64,000 nt of DNA from Prochlorococcus sp. AG-409-B05 (GTDB taxonomy: Bacteria > Cyanobacteriota > Cyanobacteriia > PCC-6307 > Cyanobiaceae), in contig QCJK01000001.1 of assembly GCA_003216075.1 (NCBI GenBank), positions 1-64,000 on the forward strand, read 5' to 3'. The notes beneath the pieces were generated by a model. The model had not been told where the DNA came from. It ran no database searches and saw only the letters and a list, made by a program, of their open reading frames with translations. Both the position numbers and the translations under genes were made by a program. Below, piece after piece: positions 27,920-36,995 of this stretch (positions are counted from its first letter, which is position 1; each line of letters begins with the position of its first letter).

Positions 27920-29671
27920 ATGGCGAAATTTCGTCTTGACCTCATCGGTCGATATCTACGGCCGCATAAAAAGACTGTGTTGTTAGGAGCACTAACCCTA
28001 GTCGCTGTAAACATTTTAAGTGTTGCAATTCCAATGGAGGTTCGTCGTGTAATAGATGAATTAAAAGAAGGCTTTGCATTTTCTATTGTATTTAATCAAG
28101 CAGTCTGGATTGTTGCGCTAGCTAGCGTAATGGGACTTACACGTCTTATATCAAGGCAACTTGTTTTTGGGGTGGGAAGACAAGTCGAAGTAGAACTCCG
28201 ACAAAGATTATTTGATCATATGCTTGGACAAGATCCAGGATGGGTTCAAGAGCTAGGAAGTGGAGAAGTAATAAATAGAGCAACAAGTGATGTAGAAAAT
28301 ATTCGCAGACTTCTTGGGTTCACGATATTGAGCCTAACGAATACGGTATTAGCTTATTGCTTCACACTTCCTGCAATGATTGCGATCGATCCATGGTTGA
28401 CCATGGCAGCGATATCTCTTTATCCATTAATGCTTGGCACAGTTGGACTATTTGGGGGGAGGATGGTAAAGCAAAGGAAGGCTATACAAGAAGCTCTTTC
28501 AAAATTAAGTGAATTAATTCAAGAAGACCTTTCTGGAATAAGTGCTATTAAAATATATGGACAAGAGAATGCCGAAGAAAAAGCTTTTTCTGAATGTAAT
28601 AAAACATATAGGGATTCAGCCATTAATCTTGCAAGGACTGCAAGCACTCTTTTCCCTCTACTTCAAGGTATCTCATCTATTTCACTCTTAATCCTTCTAG
28701 CTTTAGGAAGTATCCAGCTTGAAAGAGGTGCTCTAACAGTGGGAGGCTTAGTTGCACTAATTCTTTATGTTGAGAGACTGGTCTTTCCCACTGCTTTATT
28801 AGGTTTCACACTAAATACTTTTCAAGTTGGTCAAGTAAGTCTAGAGCGTGTTGAAGAAATCTTGCAACGAATACCAAAGATAAGAAATACAAAGACTCCC
28901 CAAGTTTTAAATAAAGAGATAACAGGCAGAATACAAGCAAAAGATTTAACTATTAAATATGAAGGTAGCAAAAAAGAAACGCTAAAAAATCTTAATTTCA
29001 TCATAGAACCTGGTGAACTCATTGCAATCGTAGGACCAATTGGGTGCGGAAAAACAACTCTGGCAAGGGCACTTGGTCGAATGGTGGAAGTATCTAAAGG
29101 ACAATTGTTTATAGATGATTTCGATGTGACTCACCTTCGCTTAGAAGATCTAAGAAGTAATGTTGCTTTTGTTCCTCAGGAAGGATACTTATTTACTAAT
29201 AGTCTTGCAGACAATATCAGATATGGAGACCCAGATGCCCCTTTGAAAAAAGTAGAATTTACTGCTTCTCAAGCCTGTCTTATAGATGATATAAAAGGTT
29301 TTCCTGACGGTTTCAATACTTTAGTAGGTGAAAGAGGTATAACACTTAGCGGAGGGCAACGGCAACGAACTGCTTTAGGAAGAGCATTGCTAGTTAAGTC
29401 ATCAATACTTGTACTAGATGATGCACTTGCAAGTGTAGATAATAAAACTGCAACCCAAATACTTACATCAATACGAAAACAAAAGGACCGCACAATTTTA
29501 ATGATCAGCCATCAATTATCGGCAGCTGCAGCTTGTGATCGAATTTTGGTACTAGAAGAAGGAAAGCTAGTTCAACAAGGTCATCACAATCAGTTGCTAA
29601 AAGCTCCTGGGACCTATAGGCGTCTTTGGGAAAGAGAACAAGCCGAAGAACGTCTTGAAACAGTTACGTGA
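27920..29671 (+). CDS. ABC exporter half-transporter with non-canonical Walker B (Asp for Glu)
   Basis: A 583-residue half-transporter with an N-terminal six-helix exporter domain (about 15-310) fused to an ATPase domain. Walker A is 'GPIGCGKTT' (372-380), the signature is 'LSGGQRQR', and the switch His is in 'LMISHQLSAA'. At Walker B the sequence is 'VLDDALASVD', with Asp501 where the catalytic Glu normally sits. Degenerate sites of this type are typical of one subunit in heterodimeric MdlA/BmrC-like exporters. No adjacent partner exists; the canonical exporter at 53336-55138 is a possible partner. Substrate unknown (lipid, drug or peptide). Confidence 0.92.
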   Translation: MAKFRLDLIGRYLRPHKKTVLLGALTLVAVNILSVAIPMEVRRVIDELKEGFAFSIVFNQAVWIVALASVMGLTRLISRQLVFGVGRQVEVELRQRLFDHMLGQDPGWVQELGSGEVINRATSDVENIRRLLGFTILSLTNTVLAYCFTLPAMIAIDPWLTMAAISLYPLMLGTVGLFGGRMVKQRKAIQEALSKLSELIQEDLSGISAIKIYGQENAEEKAFSECNKTYRDSAINLARTASTLFPLLQGISSISLLILLALGSIQLERGALTVGGLVALILYVERLVFPTALLGFTLNTFQVGQVSLERVEEILQRIPKIRNTKTPQVLNKEITGRIQAKDLTIKYEGSKKETLKNLNFIIEPGELIAIVGPIGCGKTTLARALGRMVEVSKGQLFIDDFDVTHLRLEDLRSNVAFVPQEGYLFTNSLADNIRYGDPDAPLKKVEFTASQACLIDDIKGFPDGFNTLVGERGITLSGGQRQRTALGRALLVKSSILVLDDALASVDNKTATQILTSIRKQKDRTILMISHQLSAAAACDRILVLEEGKLVQQGHHNQLLKAPGTYRRLWEREQAEERLETVT

Positions 29672-29766
29672 TTTATTTCCCTAAATACACAATTAAATGG
29701 GTAGTATAAAGATGCAAATACTCAAAACCTTTAATTATCAGTATTAAGTCCTCAACACTCACCATT

Positions 29767-30018
29767 ATGGCAACTAGTAATAGTTACGAATTAAGCTGCA
29801 ACCTCAAATTTGGTGACATCTATTTCCAAATACTTGCTTGGATGGCTGTTATCTTTGTAAGTCTCGCAGCTGGTCTAGGGCTAATGGGATCATCTCGACC
29901 AATTTTTGCCTTAGTAGGTGTAGGACTAATACTTGTACTAAGCCTGCCATTTCTATTATTTGCATTTGTTACCACTCTCTTAAACCATATCGAAATCAAA
30001 CCTATTCAAACTGACTAA
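29767..30018 (+). CDS. Small two-helix membrane protein
   Basis: An 83-residue protein with a polar N-terminus (about 1-18) and two membrane helices (about 20-43 and 46-70) rich in Leu, Val, Gly and Phe, then a short hydrophilic tail 'LLNHIEIKPIQTD'. It starts at ATG 29767 and ends 25 bases before msrA on the same strand. No named family is recognised. Composition and codon use look like those of neighbouring genes, so I think it is real. Confidence 0.65.
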   Translation: MATSNSYELSCNLKFGDIYFQILAWMAVIFVSLAAGLGLMGSSRPIFALVGVGLILVLSLPFLLFAFVTTLLNHIEIKPIQTD

Positions 30019-30043
30019 AGTTTATTCAATTAACAAAACATTT

Positions 30044-30754
30044 ATGTTCTCTTCCTGGCTACATACAAATCAAAAGGGTTTCAACAACGAGAACAAAAAA
30101 CATGCTGTTCTTGGTTCCATATATAAAAGTCCAGTCAAATCTGATGAAGAAGAAATCTTCTTTGCCTGTGGCTGTTTCTGGGGAGCAGAAAAAGGGTTTT
30201 GGAAGTTACCTGGCGTAACAACAACAGCAGTAGGATACGCTGGTGGAGAAATGGAAAACCCTACTTATAAGCAGATTTGTACTGGTCAAACAGGACATGC
30301 TGAAGTAGTTAGAGTTGTTTGGAAAAACTCATTAATTGACTTAAGCGATCTACTAAAACTATTTTGGGAATGCCATGATCCAACACAAGGCAACAGGCAG
30401 GGCAATGACCAAGGAAGTCAATACCGATCAGCTATTTTTACTAATAATAAAATTCAACAAGACCTTTCAATAGCAAGTAGGAATGAATATCAAATAGCTT
30501 TAAATCATGCTGGCTTTGGAACTATTACCACGGAAATCAAGATTGGAATGAGTTTCTATTATGCAGAAGAATATCACCAACAATACTTGGCCAGACCAGG
30601 AAGCCGTCCATATTGCTCTGCTATGCCATCTAAAGTGATATTAAACAATTTCCCTGGTGCAAATTTCAAGCTAAAGCAGGAAGTCTGGAAACACTTTGAC
30701 TGGTCTATCAATCATTGTGTCCTACGCAGCAACAATGAACCAATCAAATGCTAA
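30044..30754 (+). CDS. msrA: Peptide methionine sulfoxide reductase MsrA
   Basis: MsrA reduces the S-epimer of oxidised methionine in proteins and protects against photo-oxidative damage. The catalytic motif is 'ACGCFWGAEKGFW' with Cys44 as nucleophile; further signatures are 'VGYAGGEMENPTYKQICTGQTGHAEVVRV', 'HDPTQGNRQGNDQGSQYRSAI' and 'YYAEEYHQQYL'. The protein is 236 residues. The N-terminal ~35 residues before the domain are hydrophilic and not a signal peptide, although the first residues could be a start-site overcall. Located after a small membrane-protein gene. Confidence 0.95.
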   Translation: MFSSWLHTNQKGFNNENKKHAVLGSIYKSPVKSDEEEIFFACGCFWGAEKGFWKLPGVTTTAVGYAGGEMENPTYKQICTGQTGHAEVVRVVWKNSLIDLSDLLKLFWECHDPTQGNRQGNDQGSQYRSAIFTNNKIQQDLSIASRNEYQIALNHAGFGTITTEIKIGMSFYYAEEYHQQYLARPGSRPYCSAMPSKVILNNFPGANFKLKQEVWKHFDWSINHCVLRSNNEPIKC

Positions 30755-30898
30755 ATCAAATTAAATATTATATCTTAATTATTAAATCAACAGATCAATT
30801 CGTCCTATTCCTTTATCCTTAAATAGAATTTAAGTTGATAAATAAAGTTAACCTGATCTACCAAACAAGCGCTCTTAAGATCCTGCATTATTGAACTC

Positions 30899-31063
30899 AT
30901 GAAAGAACCATTCTCAGATCAAACAGTCATATTATGCATTATAGCAACATTATTGATAGTATTTATTCTGATATTCTCCACCAGAAACCAATCACAATTC
31001 GAACAAGCTCCAATGCAATGGAAGGATAGCGATAACACACGTATAGAAAATCTCCACTTATAG
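30899..31063 (+). CDS. 54-residue single-helix membrane protein
   Basis: A short ORF from ATG 30899 to TAG 31061-31063. It has an acidic/polar N-terminus 'MKEPFSDQ', one strong hydrophobic helix of about 19 residues (9-27), then 'STRNQSQFEQAP' and a polar, charged tail. The topology looks like a type III single-pass protein. There is no convincing Shine-Dalgarno and no recognised family, so it may be chance, but it falls in an otherwise empty gap and codes for a well-formed helix. Confidence 0.45.
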   Translation: MKEPFSDQTVILCIIATLLIVFILIFSTRNQSQFEQAPMQWKDSDNTRIENLHL

Positions 31064-31129
31064 TATAAGCAATACTAAATAATGATTATCATTAATAATC
31101 ATTATACTACCTAAAGAATTAGCACTAAC

Positions 31130-31471
31130 ATGTTGAGAGAAAAACAATCCAACAATCAAAAAAATAAATTTAAAATCCTACCAAGAGGAATGATCAATTT
31201 ATATGGTTTACTTGCGATATTATTAGTTATAATTCCTGAATGGATTGCAGAGATGCTGATAATGATTAGTAATGCTAATACAAAAAGAAAACTACCAAAA
31301 TTAAATGAAGCATGGAGAGAGCAACCTGATCTCATTTTGGCAAAAATGAACATTCGAGAACTAAGGCAACTAGCTTCGCAACTCAAGCTCAATGGATACT
31401 CAAATCAAAATAGGAAAAATCTTTATTCAAGGCTCTTAAAGGAATTAAAAAAAAACAATACAAAATCTTGA
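31130..31471 (+). CDS. Membrane-anchored protein with SAP/Rho-N-like C-terminus
   Basis: A 113-residue protein with a basic N-terminus, one membrane helix (about 21-45), and a soluble C-terminal part. The end, 'MNIRELRQLASQLKLNGYSNQNRKNLYSRLLKELKK' in two short helices, has the Leu-Arg-x-Leu-Ala...Gly-Tyr-Ser...Lys-x-x-Leu spacing of SAP/Rho-N-type nucleic-acid-binding helices. Such an arrangement suggests a membrane-tethered DNA- or RNA-binding protein, but this is inference from a short match. tRNA-Pro begins 46 bases downstream. Confidence 0.65.
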   Translation: MLREKQSNNQKNKFKILPRGMINLYGLLAILLVIIPEWIAEMLIMISNANTKRKLPKLNEAWREQPDLILAKMNIRELRQLASQLKLNGYSNQNRKNLYSRLLKELKKNNTKS

Positions 31472-31517
31472 ATTAAAAAAAACAGATATCCGATGTCATG
31501 TGATACCTTTATTTTTG

Positions 31518-31591
31518 CGGGGCGTAGCGCAGCTTGGTAGCGCACCACTTTGGGGTAGTGGGGGTCGTGGGTTCAAATCCCGCCGCTCCGA
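31518..31591 (+). tRNA. tRNA-Pro (anticodon GGG)
   Basis: A full cloverleaf can be drawn: acceptor CGGGGCG with CGCTCCG, D-arm region GCGCAGCTTGGTAGCGC, anticodon stem CCACT/AGTGG with loop TTGGGGT (anticodon GGG), T-arm GTGGG-TTCAAAT-CCCGC, discriminator A. CCA is not encoded. An UGG reading would need a non-pairing stem, so GGG is preferred. Confidence 0.93.
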
Positions 31592-31901
31592 TTCATTCAA
31601 GAAGCAAAGACAGAGCAAGCATCACCCTAAGCTTTATTAGAAAACCTTAATCCAAACAGAAAAGTCACAGAGAGATCCTTTAAAACAACAAAATCTATTT
31701 CATATAATATGTTTCATTTTTTTAAGAGTGTTAAGTACTTGATTTTATATTGACAGCATAAATTCATTATGGATTTGTTGAAATTATAAAAGAATAATTG
31801 ACATTCTCAGGTATCCAATTATGGACTTTTATATATGGTTGTTTAGTTTCTATATACTGCAGAACGAAATTTCTATTTATCACAGAAGGCAATATAATTG
31901 A
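31592..31901. other. AT-rich gap without a recognisable gene
   Basis: A stretch of 310 bases between tRNA-Pro and the minus-strand hypothetical gene. A plus-strand frame starting at 31798 runs into the opposite gene and has no codon character. I see no tRNA, strong hairpin or repeat here. Confidence 0.5.
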
Positions 31902-32222
31902 CTATCGATTTCTATATAGAGGTTCAAACGCTCTACGAGCAGCCTCTACTCTTAATAAGACTTGTCGATATGAACTCACAACAGTGTGTCGTAACGCTTT
32001 GCCCGATTTAAACATTGCCTCAGAAATAGCCTTCGTTCTTAAAAGCTCTGACTGATAAGCCTTAGCAATTGCGATCTCTGCATCTTTATTTGCCAATTTC
32101 GCTTGAAGTGCAAGACGTTCAGTCTTCGACTTAGGCAAAACTGTAGGAGTAGTTTCTGAATCAGCCCATCGCCACAACCATCTAGGATTGGGTTGAGTGA
32201 TTGCTGAAGATTTCTTGTTCAT
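31902..32222 (-). CDS. Soluble protein of unknown function between two tRNA genes
   Basis: A 106-residue protein from ATG 32222, preceded by GAGAG 6 bases upstream; the 11 extra codons back to 32255 are unlikely. It starts 'MNKKSSAITQPNPRWLWRWADSE', a Trp-rich segment, then becomes a long Ala/Lys/Glu-rich helix (about 42-100) 'LQAKLANKDAEIAIAKAYQSELLRTKAI', likely coiled coil, and ends 'AARRAFEPLYRNR'. No family recognised. It stands alone in the loose region between tRNA-Pro and tRNA-Lys. Confidence 0.65.
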   Translation of the reverse strand: MNKKSSAITQPNPRWLWRWADSETTPTVLPKSKTERLALQAKLANKDAEIAIAKAYQSELLRTKAISEAMFKSGKALRHTVVSSYRQVLLRVEAARRAFEPLYRNR

Positions 32223-32507
32223 TGCATCTCTCTTACCTGATTTAATTATTCCCAAATTAGCCTAAAAAAGCAAAAGTGAACACTTTTAAAATTAATAAAA
32301 AAAGATCATGCCCCTCTTGTGTTCATTTTTAAATGCACAAATTTTACTGAGCATATAAATAATAGGGAAAGTTAATTGAATTTTAAAATAAATATTTTTA
32401 AAATTTGGAAGTATGATCTTAAAAACTTAAGGGATAGTTATATCAAGAATAAAAATCCTCTTGATTGTATGTCTTTCATTCTTATAGTCCGTACTGAGTT
32501 TTTTTAT

Positions 32508-32648
32508 TCAATTAAACCGCAAGGGCAGGTGCCAATCAAAATGACCGATCAGCCAAAAACCAAAAGCTAATTTAATCCCTGTGGCTACTAGTCCCCAACC
32601 TAAGAGTTGGCTTTTTGACATCCCAAAAAGCATTTTGTTAGGAATCAT
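32508..32648 (-). CDS. 46-residue small hydrophobic protein
   Basis: A minus-strand ORF from ATG 32648 to TGA 32508 with further possible Met at positions 6 and 10. The sequence has one hydrophobic helix (about 14-35) 'LLGWGLVATGIKLAFGFWLIG' split by glycine and Trp, followed by 'HFDWHLPLRFN'. The density of Gly, Trp and aromatic residues and the absence of Lys/Asn-rich noise favour a real small membrane protein over chance. No ribosome site is obvious and no family is recognised. Confidence 0.45.
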   Translation of the reverse strand: MIPNKMLFGMSKSQLLGWGLVATGIKLAFGFWLIGHFDWHLPLRFN

Positions 32649-32806
32649 GAATCTATTAATACTATCCTATCAGCAATAAATTTGGATCTCAAATTCTCAC
32701 AAATAGACTTTTGTCTGTCAATTCTTCTTGATTTGCACTCAACTGGTGGCTAGTTATCTGCCCAAATATTTGATACCTAAATTCCCCTCATAGTAATTAA
32801 ATGAAA

Positions 32807-32878
32807 TGGGTCGCCTGAGATTCGAACTCAGGACCAGCCGGTTAAAAGCCGGATGCTCTACCGCTGAGCTAGCGACCC
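32807..32878 (-). tRNA. tRNA-Lys (anticodon TTT)
   Basis: On the minus strand the acceptor GGGTCGC pairs with GCGACCC, the D-arm is GCTCAGCGGTAGAGC, the anticodon stem CCGGC/GCCGG-type helix carries loop CTTTTAA with anticodon TTT, and the T-arm contains GTTCGAATC. Discriminator A; CCA is not encoded. Confidence 0.95.
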
Positions 32879-33094
32879 GAGCAAGTAATGCTGTTGAAGC
32901 ATCAATGAAAGTTATCACGTTGCCTTACTAAAATAAAAGTAGCTCTGCATTCGCAAACCAAACCAACAAGCCACAAAAGCAACCAAAAGCCAGATATTTC
33001 CCCAGACCATTGACAGAGTTACCTTTATGACTGGGGAGAGTGGATTCTTTTATTGGGACCTAACTAGGCTGAACACAAGGACAATTAAGGAACT

Positions 33095-34492
33095 TTGAGC
33101 CACTTACCCTCCGTAGTCGTTATTGGTGCAGGCCTTGCAGGAACAGAAGCCGCCTGGCAAATAGCAAGAGCTGGCGTAAAAGTGAAACTTATAGAAATGC
33201 GTCCAATAAAGAGTTCCCCTGCTCACCATACAAGTGATTTTGCTGAACTCGTTTGTAGTAATAGTTTTGGTGCTCGTTGTAGTGATCGCGCATCGGGTCT
33301 TTTACAAGAAGAACTCAGGCAACTTAAATCCTTAGTCATTAAAACTGCTGATGAACACTCTGTGCCAGCTGGAGGAGCACTGGCAGTGGACAGAAGTCAA
33401 TTCAGTGAATCGCTTACAAAACGACTTAGTTCTAATAGCCTAATTCAAGTCGAAAGAAGAGAATTATCACAACTTCCAACAGAACAACAAGTTACAGTTA
33501 TTTCAACAGGACCTCTTACTAGCGAATCACTGGCTGAGGATCTGAAAATCTTTACTGGACTGAATGAATGCCATTTCTTTGACGCTGCCAGTCCAATAAT
33601 TGAAGGTGAAAGTATCGATCTATCTATAGCTTTTCGAGGTAGTCGTTATGACAAGGGAGACGCTGATTATATAAATTGTCCAATGAATAAGAAACAATAT
33701 CTTGCTTTTAGAGATGCTTTAATTACCGCAGAACAAGCAGAACTAAAAGATTTTGATAAAAATACAGCTAAATACTTTGAGGGATGTTTACCAATTGAAG
33801 AATTAGCAAGAAGAGGAGAAGACACTATGAGGTATGGACCTCTAAAGCCTATTGGTCTTTGGGACCCGCGTTGGGGTGATGTCAAAGACAAAGCATTGCG
33901 TCGAGAGAAGAGAGCATATGCCGTAGCCCAACTTCGAAAAGAAGACTTAAATGGTCGACTTTGGAATCTTGTGGGCTTCCAAACCAACCTCAAATGGCAT
34001 GCTCAAAAAACAGTGTTAAAGATGATTCCAGGCCTCCAAGATGCGAGTTTTGTCCGTTTTGGAGTGATGCATCGCAACACATTCATTGAGTCCCCACAAC
34101 TTTTGCTGCCTACTCTTCAATTTAAAAAACGGATAAAGCTTCTTGCTGCAGGACAAATAACTGGAACGGAAGGATACGTCGCTGCTGTTGCTGGAGGCTG
34201 GCTAGCAGGCACAAATGCTGCATTACTAGCAAAAGGCCAAAAACCAATTGAATTTCCACCTACAACGATGCTCGGAGCCTTAACCCACTTCATAAGTGGA
34301 TCGGCAAAAGACATGAAAGTAAAAACAAACTTCCAACCCATGCCAGCAAATTTTGGACTATTACCCGATCTTCCAGAAAGAATTAAAAACAAACGTGACA
34401 GATACTGTGCCTATCGAGATAGAGCCATAAAAGATCTGCAAGAGACCAATCAAAAGCATCTTGGCCAGTTACTTGAAAAAAGTACGTCATAA
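33095..34492 (+). CDS. trmFO: Methylenetetrahydrofolate-tRNA (uracil54-C5)-methyltransferase
   Basis: TrmFO makes ribothymidine 54 in the T-loop of tRNAs using methylenetetrahydrofolate and FADH2. The 465-residue flavoprotein opens with '[18 protein letters not shown]' (FAD dinucleotide fold) and '[29 protein letters not shown]', including the catalytic-loop Cys, and has '[20 protein letters not shown]' and '[22 protein letters not shown]'. The start is TTG 33095, with AAGGA five bases before. It lies near tRNA-Lys. Length and motifs are normal. Confidence 0.96.
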   Translation: MSHLPSVVVIGAGLAGTEAAWQIARAGVKVKLIEMRPIKSSPAHHTSDFAELVCSNSFGARCSDRASGLLQEELRQLKSLVIKTADEHSVPAGGALAVDRSQFSESLTKRLSSNSLIQVERRELSQLPTEQQVTVISTGPLTSESLAEDLKIFTGLNECHFFDAASPIIEGESIDLSIAFRGSRYDKGDADYINCPMNKKQYLAFRDALITAEQAELKDFDKNTAKYFEGCLPIEELARRGEDTMRYGPLKPIGLWDPRWGDVKDKALRREKRAYAVAQLRKEDLNGRLWNLVGFQTNLKWHAQKTVLKMIPGLQDASFVRFGVMHRNTFIESPQLLLPTLQFKKRIKLLAAGQITGTEGYVAAVAGGWLAGTNAALLAKGQKPIEFPPTTMLGALTHFISGSAKDMKVKTNFQPMPANFGLLPDLPERIKNKRDRYCAYRDRAIKDLQETNQKHLGQLLEKSTS

Positions 34493-34550
34493 TTCAAAAA
34501 GTTTTTAATTAATACTCAACTCTCCTTTTTAAACAGTTTTATACATCAAA

Positions 34551-36113
34551 ATGAATCCATACAAAAACACTGGCGAACAAGAAATGCTTTGGGATGCAGT
34601 AATAATTGGTTCTGGAATCGGCGGCCTTGTAACTGCCACCCAATTAGCTGCAAAAGGAGCTCATGTAATCGTTCTAGAACGCTACACAATTCCAGGCGGA
34701 AGCAGTGGAGCCTTTCAGAGAAATGGATATACATTTGATGTGGGAGCATCAATGATCTTTGGTTTTGGAGACCAAGGTTATACAAATCTCCTAACTAGAG
34801 CACTGGCAGCGGTAGGAGAAAAATGTGAAACCATTCCAGATCCTTCACAACTTGCCTATCACCTACCTAAAGGATTGGAGATCACTGTTGACCGCGACTA
34901 TGAGCAATTCATTAAGAATTTGATTGCTCGTTTTCCACACGAGTCAAAAGGAATACGAAGTTTTTATGACATTTGTTGGCAAGTTTTTAGATGCCTAGAT
35001 GCAATGCCATTACTTTCAATCGAAGACCCCTCGTACCTCACTAAAGTTTTTTTCAAAGCGCCATTAGCATGTTTAGGCCTTGCAAGATGGCTACCTATAA
35101 ACGTTGGAGATGTAGCCAGACGTTACATAAAAGATCCTGAATTATTGAAATTCATAGACATCGAATGTTTCTGTTGGTCAGTAATGCCAGCAGACAGTAC
35201 TCCTATGATCAATGCAGGGATGGTTTTTTCAGATCGACATGCAGGAGGCATTAACTATCCCCGAGGAGGAGTAGGAGTCATAGCTCAAAAGTTAGTGAAG
35301 GGACTTGAAGCTAATCAAGGGCAAGTAAGGTATAAAGCTCGGGTCACAAAAATCATTATTGAAAATAATAAAGCGAGAGGTGTAGAACTCGCCAGTGGCG
35401 AAAGAATTCTTGCCCGGAAAATCATATCTAATGCAACCAGATGGGATACATTTGGAGGAGAAGGATCTAAAAATCCATTAGTCAACCCTGAGAAAATACC
35501 CTCTACAGAAGTTAAATGGAGGAATAACTACAAACCTTCGCCATCATTTATTTCACTTCACCTTGGTGTCGACAGCAATGCAATTCCTCGAGACAGCCAT
35601 TGTCATCATTTGATATTGGATAGTTGGGAAGATATGGAAACAGAACAAGGTGTAGCTTTTGTGTCGATTCCAACTCTATTAGATTCTTCTCTGGCTCCTA
35701 GCAATCAACACATATTGCACGCTTTCGCACCTTCATCCTTACAGGAGTGGGCAAATCTAACTCCTGCTTCCTATGCTGAGAAAAAGAAGTCTGATGCTGA
35801 TAAACTGATAAAAAAAATTGAAAGAATTTTCCCTGGCCTTAGTACATCTATCAAACACAAAGAAATTGGCACACCACGAAGTCACCGAAGGTTTTTAGGT
35901 CGTCATCAAGGAAGCTATGGCCCCATTCCAGCCAAACGACTACCTGGACTTTTACCAATGAAATTCAATACAACCAAAATTAAAAATCTCTTTTGTGTTG
36001 GTGATTCTTGTTTCCCAGGACAGGGACTAAATGCTGTTGCCTTCAGCGGATTTGCATGTGCTCATCGCATAGGAGCTGAATTAGGTATTAATGAGTGGTC
36101 TCTGCCTGATTAA
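34551..36113 (+). CDS. crtH: Carotenoid isomerase (prolycopene isomerase)
   Basis: CrtH (CRTISO) converts poly-cis lycopene to all-trans lycopene in cyanobacteria and plants, before cyclisation to beta-carotene and zeaxanthin. The 520-residue protein begins with an FAD-binding dinucleotide motif 'VIIGSGIGGLVTATQLAAKG', then 'GGSSGAFQRNGYTFDVGASMIFGF', and ends '..NLFCVGDSCFPGQGLNAVAFSGFACAHRIGAELG', typical of the CrtISO/CrtI phytoene-dehydrogenase family. The 'DVGASMIFG' version separates CRTISO from CrtI. A possible later start is Met12. It follows trmFO after 58 bases. Confidence 0.92.
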   Translation: MNPYKNTGEQEMLWDAVIIGSGIGGLVTATQLAAKGAHVIVLERYTIPGGSSGAFQRNGYTFDVGASMIFGFGDQGYTNLLTRALAAVGEKCETIPDPSQLAYHLPKGLEITVDRDYEQFIKNLIARFPHESKGIRSFYDICWQVFRCLDAMPLLSIEDPSYLTKVFFKAPLACLGLARWLPINVGDVARRYIKDPELLKFIDIECFCWSVMPADSTPMINAGMVFSDRHAGGINYPRGGVGVIAQKLVKGLEANQGQVRYKARVTKIIIENNKARGVELASGERILARKIISNATRWDTFGGEGSKNPLVNPEKIPSTEVKWRNNYKPSPSFISLHLGVDSNAIPRDSHCHHLILDSWEDMETEQGVAFVSIPTLLDSSLAPSNQHILHAFAPSSLQEWANLTPASYAEKKKSDADKLIKKIERIFPGLSTSIKHKEIGTPRSHRRFLGRHQGSYGPIPAKRLPGLLPMKFNTTKIKNLFCVGDSCFPGQGLNAVAFSGFACAHRIGAELGINEWSLPD

Positions 36114-36154
36114 AATAAAATCCCTGAAAAAAACTATCAAAAGTTGTATTAATT

Positions 36155-36919
36155 CTAGGTAGGTAACGCATCTAAGCTAAAACGATATCCTTGTTGGCGC
36201 ACAGTTGTTATTCCTCCACCCTCTCCGAGCCCAGCTTGTTCAAGTTTTCGTCGTAATGTCAAAACTTGTGTATCTACTGATCTTGGACCTCCGCTAAATG
36301 GTGGCCAAGCCATTCTTAAAAGTTCATGTCTACTACGGACTATTCCAGGCGGCATCAACAAAGCACATAACAACGCAAATTCACGAGGACTTAATTCAAC
36401 AGGCTTATCACGCAAAGTAACTTGTCGAAGAAGCAAATGAACCTCTAGTGGGCCTACCGCAACTCTCTCTTGCAAGCCAGCTCTTCCTCTCTTAAGCAAA
36501 GTTCTACAACGCGCTGCAAGTTCTTCTAATCCAAATGGCTTACGAAGGACATCATCAGCCCCATCATTTAGAAGCGCCACCAATGGCTCAACACCAGATT
36601 GTGCAGTGAGCACAATTACAGAGCAACCCAATTGATGAGATAAACGTAGAGCCGAACTCCTTTCAATCAACTCAGCGCTAACCAATAGATCGGGCGATTG
36701 TTCCCTACAAAGATCTAAGGCTTCCTCTGCAGAGCCCACAGCAGCTGTTAAATGCCCATCCTGGCGTAACCGCTGTACCAAAACTGTACGCAAAGTTGGA
36801 TGGGGCTCAACAACAAGCACCTTTGAAAGAGTTTGAGTAGTTGCCTGCATAGGAATAGAACCTAAAGAGGTTGTTGAGCGGAGCTCGTCAGGAGGCAGGT
36901 CTGAGGAAATGGACGTCAC
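36155..36919 (-). CDS. OmpR/PhoB-type regulator with degenerate receiver lacking the phospho-acceptor
   Basis: A 254-residue two-domain regulator. The C-terminal winged helix (about 160-250) is typical: 'LSPREFALLCALL', 'RSRHELLRMAW' and 'VDTQVLTLRRKLEQ...TVRQQGYRF'. The N-terminal receiver (about 32-145) aligns well to CheY-like folds, with Thr105 and Lys127 ('RKPF') kept. But the acidic pair is Glu38-Pro39, and the expected phospho-acceptor Asp is Ala82 in 'PDLLVSAELI'. It therefore cannot be phosphorylated conventionally and probably acts as a pseudo-receiver. The N-terminal 30 residues are an extra Ser/Thr-rich tail. No sensor kinase is nearby. Confidence 0.9.
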   Translation of the reverse strand: MTSISSDLPPDELRSTTSLGSIPMQATTQTLSKVLVVEPHPTLRTVLVQRLRQDGHLTAAVGSAEEALDLCREQSPDLLVSAELIERSSALRLSHQLGCSVIVLTAQSGVEPLVALLNDGADDVLRKPFGLEELAARCRTLLKRGRAGLQERVAVGPLEVHLLLRQVTLRDKPVELSPREFALLCALLMPPGIVRSRHELLRMAWPPFSGGPRSVDTQVLTLRRKLEQAGLGEGGGITTVRQQGYRFSLDALPT

Positions 36920-36995
36920 ATGCCATTACAGAACCCCCTTACGCTAAAGCAACGCATCGACAAACTGTTAAAAGAGGCCTTAGTCCTCGCAGACC

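Noticed and set aside
31798-32055. Plus-strand ORF in the tRNA-flanked region
   Set aside because: It largely overlaps the better-supported minus-strand gene 31902-32222 and shows no coding character.
32376-32570. 64-codon plus-strand ORF beginning TTG
   Set aside because: It is Lys/Asn/Ile-rich as expected by chance in AT-rich DNA and overlaps the minus-strand small membrane protein.
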